A stretch of DNA of 64,000 nucleotides from Acanthopleura granulata (lineage: Eukaryota > Mollusca > Polyplacophora > Chitonida > Chitonidae), in contig JABBOT010000035.1 in the NCBI GenBank assembly GCA_016165875.1, forward strand, positions 1 through 64,000, read 5' to 3'. Positions 57,355-64,000 of this stretch are shown here, in pieces. The first letter of the stretch is position 1. The number at the start of each line of letters is the position of its first letter. The translations under genes and the position numbers were made by a program. Under the pieces are notes generated by a model. It did not search any database, had not been told where the DNA came from, and worked only from the letters and a program-made list of their open reading frames with translations.

Positions 57355-58470
57355 CAGTGTAAAACTGTGCTTAGATTTTGTCATCCGGAAGTAGTTTTCA
57401 AGTTATTGGCTGAAAACTGTGAAAAATGTCCCTTTTACTTAACATGTGACGTTCGTGCAAGACGACATGAAATCCTGCCTTGGGTTAAGTCAATTATACG
57501 CCGAGGAAACGTCGCCTCGCCGCTCCACTTGAGCGACTGCCAGGGAAAACCTTCACAGAATGTTTTCTTTCTGTCTTTCGATAGCGGCTGTGAGCTGATG
57601 GTCAAAAGGGAATTTTCTCTAAACCTATTATCTATGATAACTAGCTGCCCATTCTTTCTTTTCTTTTTTGCCTTATCGGCTGTGAGCTGAATGATCAAAG
57701 CGGAATTTTCTCTAAGCTGGTCTCTATTACTAGGCCTATTGTACATGATTCCTGGCAGTGTAGGGTTCAAAACCAGTGGATTCCTTTTCCGTTCTTGGGG
57801 TTTTTTCTCCCTTCTGTTTTTGTTACTTTTCTTACAGCCTGGGCATGCGATTTGATGGTATAATTATTGGTTGAATATGTCACGTGACAAGGTTTTCTCT
57901 ACTTTACCAAATTTTTTTCAGCAGGACGTTAGTTTAAACATAAATTAACACTAGGGGTGCAAAAATGTGCATAGACTTGGTCTATGGGAAGCACTTCTCA
58001 ACTTACTGCCAAAAAAATCCTCCTCAACCATCTCCCATTGCCTTGAAATGGAAGCTTCGTGTAAGACAACATGAAATCCTATCACGGTTAAGTCAATGGC
58101 ACATTGAGAAGGCCTCCTGTCGAGAGTAAACTTTCCTGCATTTCGTTATTGGCTATAAACTGAAGGTCACAGGTGAATTTCATTATGCTGATCTGTAATA
58201 CTAAATCAATGGTATATGATTCCTGGCAGTGCAGGTTTCAAATCCAGTTGATTCATTTGCATTTGTGTTATGCTTTTTTCTCTTTTTTTCTGTTTTTCTC
58301 TATACTGGTCTCTAGAACTAAACCTGTTGTGTATGATTTCTGACAATCCAGGGTTCAAATCACGTTAATTCCTTTTCATATTTGTTATGATTTTTCTCCT
58401 TTTTTTATCCTTATGCAATTAGTGTTATTGTTTGTGCATGTAGTACATATGAGATCGATCTCCGGGATTT
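57355..58470 (+). repeat. tandem duplication, ~0.55-kb units
   Basis: Unit 1 about 57,355-57,960, unit 2 about 57,961-58,470. Matches include AAGACGACATGAAATCCTGC/AAGACAACATGAAATCCTAT, then GTTAAGTCAAT in both, and GATTCCTGGCAGTGTAGGGT/GATTCCTGGCAGTGCAGGTT. The last subunit (CTGGTCTCTA...GGGTTCAAAT) recurs within unit 2, so the structure is partly three-fold. The 107-codon frame at 57,367-57,690 is a shadow of the repeat. Confidence 0.75.
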
Positions 58471-60154
58471 CTTTCCCTCCCTGACAGCTACATTTAGATT
58501 TGTTTTTAACTTTATTAGCTTTTGTATTCTGAAACGGATGAAAATAAATTCGAATATTTTCACTGGGAAAAACTCCAATAAACTGCTAAATTAAAATGAA
58601 TCCTTCATTCTGATGTTTAACACGGCAAATGCAAACAGGAAGAAGCATTTTATCATGCACATATATACGTATCTCTTACATGTCACCTAACTTACAAAAA
58701 ATCAGCATACAGAATTCCCCTGATTTTTATAGGACATCAAGATAAGTTTTTCTTTTAAAACCAATATGGTTGGACGATTCACCTGCACATTTCAGGTTAT
58801 TTCTTGATTGTTCAAAGTTGACAACAATTAGACCTCTTGATTCGACCTTTTGAGATGGGAAAATTAAAATTGAAAACCAATGGCTAACTTAATTTAGGTA
58901 TCCTTCTGAATCCTTCATTCACATACTTTCAGTACAAACGTGTCCTAAAAAAATAAAATCACACACTTACATGTTCCAAAAGAAAATATCATGAAGGTAA
59001 TTGTTAAAATGTAACACGACTTAACGACCGGGTCGTCGGTGGCCGTGTATAGTCTAGACGCTCGCCTACGGATCACACAGAGGCCCTTAGCCGTAATACG
59101 GTATACATATAGTAAAGTAGGACCATCTTTTAACTTGTCGTAGCTTTTCTGCATATATGGGCCACTCTCTTGCATATATATTTATGTATGTGTTATCCTA
59201 CAAAACCATAGGCTTATACACTACACATGGATTGTGTTATCATATAATGGATATCATAAACAGCTTTTTTTTTTCGTCCTTCGTTTGTCAATCCCCAAAG
59301 CACTTCGTTGCATTCGTCTTGACCTCAAAAATTTCACCAACAGAAGCCTGGGGGTGGTGGGTAGGGGAAAAGATATCCCTCGCAGGTCGCACCCTGGGGG
59401 ACGACTGCCCCCTCTAAATCCCCCATCCCCTGTTTCGACGCCTATGCATAGCTTAACTTTAATAACGTCGGGCACTGAAAGCCTCTTTTAAAAACATCAT
59501 AAGTCTGTTCATTAATTACACGAGTTCTACACAGGGAGGAATTAAATCGTTCTTCACGTCTGGTTTGGGAATGAAATAAAGGAGTCATAAGGAAAGGCCG
59601 ATAAGGGTAACCGGAATCGCCCAACAGGAAAGGATCAATTTATCTTGTAGAGTAGAAAAAGTCATAAGTCTCTGTTTATTTTATTTTTTTAATATTAATT
59701 TTGTGTATAAGAGAAGGTTTTAATCAATTTAGTTGAATGGGTTTTGTTTGATGATAGGCCTATATGATTTATCAGATAATTGGGGAGAGCTGGGTAAATT
59801 AACATTGTTAGCCTTTTTTGTGAGATACATTTTTACTTCTACTCGTTTTAAACATATATATGTGTAACAGAAAATTAGGTTTACCCTAAATTCCTCCATC
59901 AACAAGTTTTATTGGGTAATCCCTATTTGGTGAAAAAGGTGTATAATTCTTTTAATCTTATATCTCGCAGAGAATTATCCACAACAATGGTACATACTCG
60001 TCTGGCTAAATGATTCGGTACTTGTGGTTTAGTGAACCTTGGGTAACACGATTTCCTGATTAATACTTTTTGGTACCTGTTGATTTCTAGTATTATTCAC
60101 ATATTATTTTATCATTTCTGCTTTCCTTCATCTCTTCTTACATCATCAAGTTTA
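58471..60154. other. gene-free stretch
   Basis: No exon was supported. At 59,030-59,095 a tRNA-like word (GGTGGCCGTGTATAGTCTAG, then ACGCTCGCC and AGAGGCCC) might be a scrap of another tRNA-derived repeat. Confidence 0.3.
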
Positions 60155-60330
60155 GGATGTGGTGCTAAATACGGCATCAAACATATCCTGATTGACTGTG
60201 TAGACTTTGCTCATGTTCGGCAAAGATTCTACACAGTAAACTCCACATATGATTTTTTGACAGCATCGCTGGCGACGCTGTCATAAAATATTTGAAGGCC
60301 ATTGACCTATATAATAAAATATAAACTTTA
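60155..60330 (+). mobile_element. LINE 3' end fragment
   Basis: The plus frame GCGAKYGIKHILIDCVDFAH, VRQRFYTVNSTYDFLTASLA, then after a frameshift VIKYLKAIDLYNKI and a stop, matches the C-x-x-x-x-x-x-x-KHIL-x-x-C end of many non-LTR retrotransposon polyproteins. The short 3' part ends near TTTATTGTCATAAA. Strongly 5'-truncated. Confidence 0.6.
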
Positions 60331-60507
60331 TTGTCATAAATATTTATAGATCAAAAGTCATAAAATTTCCTAGATATGCTGGTTTTCGAGTTTTAACTGC
60401 TTTGGTTTTTCTTACCTGGTTTTAAACATGTCCGAACATTTTTGTTTCGTTTTTGATATTCTCACGTACTCATCCAAAACCTGAACCGTCTCCTGTTTCC
60501 ACCTTGT

Positions 60508-60576
60508 TCTCGCCACGATATGGCTGAAATATTGCTGATGTGGCGTTAAGCCATAATCATTCATTCATTCATTCAT
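60508..60576 (+). mobile_element. 3' end of a second SINE-type repeat, (CATT)n tail
   Basis: CTCGCCACGATATGGCTGAA, ATATTGCTGATGTGGCGTTA and AGCCATAATC followed by (ATTC)n. This 3' end is widespread in molluscan genomes. The 5' part is not recognised. Confidence 0.55.
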
Positions 60577-60690
60577 CGTTTACTGTTCCAAAGGATGAAA
60601 CAATCATCTAAATTTCGTTAAAATGATTGCAGAATTTGAAATTTCAGCGCCTAACTTTTGTTCATAATTTTATATACTTTGTGTATATAT

Positions 60691-61831
60691 ACAGTGCAAC
60701 AAAAGTAATTTCCCCTAAAACGTTGTTTAATATCTCCCGTGATATGTACTAGATCGCAATGAAATTTTGCACGCACTATCCCAGTAATCACGCGGACGCG
60801 GTGTTTCAAGGATTAACGTGCAGGTGCAGTTGTGCGCTAATGTGCATGCGCAAACTGAAAATCGGTCGATTTCATAAAAGGGGTCAACCAGATTTTTCAA
60901 CGGCAATTCTTTATTTTATCACAGAATTTTATAATTTTCACTCGATCACCAGTAATTATCAATATAGCCGCCACGAGATTGTATCACATTGCGACAACCC
61001 GCTCGCATTGTGTTGATGAGGCGTGCGATTCGACGTTGCTGGCTGGCTAACCTCTCTCCCTGAAGGAGGTGTCTCACATGGTCAAGAGTGGACTCCATCC
61101 CAACTCGTCGATAGAGTGATTGTTTCAACCGATCCCAAAGATGTTCGATGGGGTTGAGGTCCGGAGAACACACGGGCCACTGGATCCGGTCAATGCTTTC
61201 AGTTTGAAAGAAGTCATTCACAATCCCTGCACAATGTGGACGCGCATTGTCGTCTATGAAGACAAATCCATCTCCAACGGCGGCTTCGTAGGACAAAGCA
61301 TGCGGTCTGAGAACTTGAGCAACGCGGCCAGCAGCGTTCAAGTTTCCCTCAATAGCAACCACATAGGTCTTGCCTATCAAACTGATGTCTGCCCAGACCA
61401 TTACGCTGCCACCACCAAAGGCCGTTAATGGCTGCACGCAGCAGCCTGCATGGTGTTCACCCCGCAGCCGCCACACACGTCTCCTAGAGCCAACGTGCAG
61501 ACACACACATGCGTTTCACCGGTGAAAAGAACTTTGCCCCATTGCCGACTGACGCGATTTGCAGACGCTCTGTCTTATGACACCGGAGTGACAAGGCTTT
61601 CTTCACCAGCCGCCGTCAGTCTGGTTGACTTCTTTTATGAAATTTTCAAAATCGACCGATTTTCAGTTTACGAATGCCCATTAGCGCACAACTACACCTG
61701 CACGTTAATCCTTGATATACGGCGTCCGCGTGATTACTGGGATAGTGCGAGCAAAATTTCATTGCGATCTGGTACATATCACGGGAGATATCGAACAACG
61801 TTTTGGGGGGAACTTACTTTTGTTGCACTGT
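60691..61831 (-). mobile_element. Tc1/mariner element with ~200-bp inverted repeats
   Basis: The ends are ACAGTGCAACAAAAGTAATT at 60,691 and its complement at 61,831. Inverted repeats run 60,691-60,891 and 61,621-61,831, the left one lacking about 9 bases near 60,871. A TA is present at the left junction; the right has TT, probably a mutation. About 730 bp between the repeats is too short for a complete transposase. Confidence 0.9.
60946..61620 (-). pseudogene. Tc1/mariner transposase, C-terminal catalytic part, inactive
   Basis: A DDE transposase that would cut and paste the element at TA sites. The 186-codon frame (60,946-61,506) holds GGGSVMVWADISLIGKTYVV, VFIDDNARPHCAG (second Asp) and SPDLNPIEHLWDRLKQSLYR (catalytic Glu), with 34 residues between them, i.e. 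DD34E. Upstream, in another frame, QWGKVLFTGETHVC carries Gly (61,517-61,519) where the family has the first catalytic Asp. A frameshift of the CA-repeat type (about 61,500-61,508) joins the two, and the N-terminal DNA-binding domain is missing. The copy cannot move itself. Confidence 0.85.
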
Positions 61832-64000
61832 TTATATACCTGAGAATATCAGAGAGAGTCCAAGTGAATATAAAATACAACAGTCTGTATTCTGCCATCA
61901 ATGTGTATTTCATGTTTTTACCTCTGGTGCCATCTGGTGACAAAGAGTGAAATAAAAGAATGAAATGAATGGATGGGTGCTGAATTACTATTTGTACCTG
62001 ATTCAAATCGGCGGCAGAGAGCAGAGGCTCTAAAAATTCTGCTCTCATTGCAGACCCAGGCCATGAAGCATTGCAACTCGTGATGTGAAACCTTTCATGA
62101 CAACAAAAAACAATGGCAGGAGATTGGGTTAAAAATGTGTGTGTATATATATATACGTATATATAAGATTTGGGCATACCACCGATAAAATCACTTTAAA
62201 ACTTTCTGAACTACTGCATATTTGTACATGTTAATACATATCTATTCTGGTGATGGAAACAGGTTGGTCATGTTTAAATGAAGAGATTAAGTGCGGCTTT
62301 TAAATAAAATAAATTCTGACAGCATTCTTCGCGAAGGAGACAAATGTGTGTTTTGTCATTTATATCACTACATGAACATTAAGTGAAAGAAATCATTTTC
62401 AATTTAGATACTCAGATTAATTTTCCACAGGCCTCTGTATTTTAATGTTGGTCCCATAGTTAGACCCAATAACATTTGGGAAACCTGAAAATGAACAGAA
62501 TTTATTTAAATTTATACAGAATCTGTTAGCTTGTATGGTTAAACCTTTAATATGTCAATACAGCCACGTGATTGTGTCGAAAAAGTATCTATAAATATAT
62601 GAACATATATTTAAACCAATCACTTTTCGTAATGTAATTGACTAATGTGATTGTACGTTTTATTTACCCTTTATGTGTTTGTGTTGACTTATCTGCTAAA
62701 TCCTAAAATTCTCTCTTCGCTTGTCCAGCCCTTTCACCTGACGGAAATCGTATGTAGCGGTCGATCATGTCGTGAATTTCCTTGGTTACTGTTCTCACGT
62801 ATCGCCTTGCCGTTGATCTTGATATATTTAAACTGTCCCCAATCCAAAATGGATAACGCTGGTCGCCAGAAAGGGGTGACAGAGACGTAGTTGAAGAAGG
62901 AGGCGAGGGGCTGGAGGCAGGGGTGCATTTCTCAGGGTAGGATGTTCACTTAAATTAAATATTCCAAGCAATAAAATTATTATTGGGGATAGAAACGTGT
63001 GTCTTTCGAACACATCTTTTTCACCCAGTACTTCAAGGGGACTTGACCTATCTTTAAACAATCTAGGGCGACGTAGGCGGTGAACGCTTCTTTCAATTCT
63101 GAAAAATCTGACATGAGCGGTCATTATGGAAATCGCTGAGACCAGCTCGGGGCAAAGGTGGGATACTGCTCAGATTTCATGCTCCAGTTGAGCATAAAAA
63201 CGTACTCAGTTATTTTATAACCCCTTTGACTGAGTCTGAATTGTGAGTTGAGCACAAAACGCCCAGCTGAGCATGACATCGTACTCAAAAAAGTTGTATG
63301 ACCTCCGGCCCGATCAGAATGAAATAGTGATGGAGGCCTACGCATTGATCCTGACACTCTTGTGGCAAACCACCGGCTCGTCAGGCTAAATGGAAAGTGC
63401 AATCATTATAGAATAATGGACTGGGCCTACTTATAATTTGACAAGGTAAATGTTTATTTATTCTCATACTCAGACTGCATGCATTTCTGCGGTGTAATGG
63501 CAACAGTGGGGGATTCCCCTAAACTATATCTAAACGCGACACACAAGAGGCGTCTGCCTTCAGCTGCTAGAGTATGCTACGACGCATGTGAAATGACTAT
63601 AACTCACAGAGCACCTCTAATGACTCCGGCTGGGTAGTGACACGTTTGTTGAAATGCTGGTTTTAGTACCAATTTCATGGTGGATACATGAATCATAGCC
63701 CGTTAAATTGTCTCCTTGATTTTACATATTTCTCTGCCGTTTGTTTTTGGTTTGCAATGCGTATTGATAACATATATTCACAAATGTACAAGAATTATAT
63801 ATTTACATCTTTACAACAACATACCAGTTATCGATACTTATAGATTCCAGTGAAAAGAGTTACTGAGGTATAGTAATTTGTTGTTTAGAAATAACAATGA
63901 AAATAAAGAACAGATGACATAAATATGTATAGAAACCGAAAGGAAAATAATGGTATTTGTAGGGCTACACACTCGTGAAGGGACCAACATTTAATCGAAA
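61832..64000. other. gene-free end of window
   Basis: A (TG)n/(TA)n microsatellite lies at about 62,140-62,167. A minus-strand frame at 62,734-62,928 ends QFKYIKINGKAIREN and similar, which looks protein-like but has no recognised family or splice context. The word TTGAGCA/TGAGCAT recurs at 63,180-63,290. Confidence 0.35.

Noticed and set aside
57367..57690. 107-codon plus-strand frame with a cysteine-rich start
   Set aside because: Not preserved in the second unit of the tandem duplication, so no sign of selection for a protein.
59030..59095. tRNA-like stretch
   Set aside because: No acceptor-stem pairing and no full B box; at best a repeat scrap. No functional tRNA gene was found in the window.
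1..64000. CRISPR arrays, bacterial operons, rRNA
   Set aside because: No short regularly spaced identical repeats, no ribosome-binding sites, and intron-rich animal-type sequence throughout.

Overview
This window looks like nuclear DNA of a mollusc. No bacterial operons, CRISPR arrays or rRNA genes are visible. The clearest sign is a tRNA-derived SINE present in about ten full or truncated copies, with a TTTATTTATTTGATTGG-like tail and a conserved core. A second repeat tail, ending in (CATT)n, also points to molluscs. The species cannot be named from the sequence. Most of the DNA is AT-rich, intronic or intergenic, and full of transposon remains.

Region by region: 1-7.5 kb holds a SINE, a decayed Penelope-like fragment and a hammerhead-like motif. 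From 7.5 to 31.7 kb there are scattered minus-strand exons that read as one Ig-like, cysteine-rich receptor gene: an Ig-like exon at 31,395-31,691, a split second domain at 29,030-29,172 plus 28,106-28,286, a Ser/Thr-rich stalk exon at 24,788-24,826, microexons at 20,661-20,681 and 9,946-9,963, and two transmembrane exons at 8,992-9,152 and 7,944-8,179. Phases are mostly 1-1, so exons could be skipped or swapped without losing frame. The microexon block was duplicated (9,885-10,705 and 20,600-21,415), and a Maverick/Polinton-like element sits between the two copies.

Maverick-like copy 1 (about 10,958-20,214) has terminal inverted repeats and a shared TAGCTAG at both junctions, consistent with a 6-bp target duplication. 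It carries a broken rve-type integrase and a broken protein-primed family B DNA polymerase, tail to tail. Copy 2 (about 48,885-56,169) is inverted and truncated. It lacks the integrase and polymerase but keeps about 4.2 kb that copy 1 has lost, including a probable capsid-like gene and several unrecognised genes. Together the two give most of one element's gene order. Every recognisable gene carries frameshifts or stops, so these are old copies.

The remainder: a ~168-bp tandem repeat array (35.76-37.17 kb); a TATA-type promoter and first exon of a plus-strand gene (41.09-41.35 kb); two copies of a ~1.05-kb inverted-repeat element (27.0-28.0 and 41.6-42.7 kb); two LINE 3' ends (48.0-48.6 and 60.16-60.33 kb); a ~0.55-kb tandem duplication (57.36-58.47 kb); and a dead Tc1/mariner element with ~200-bp inverted repeats (60,691-61,831).
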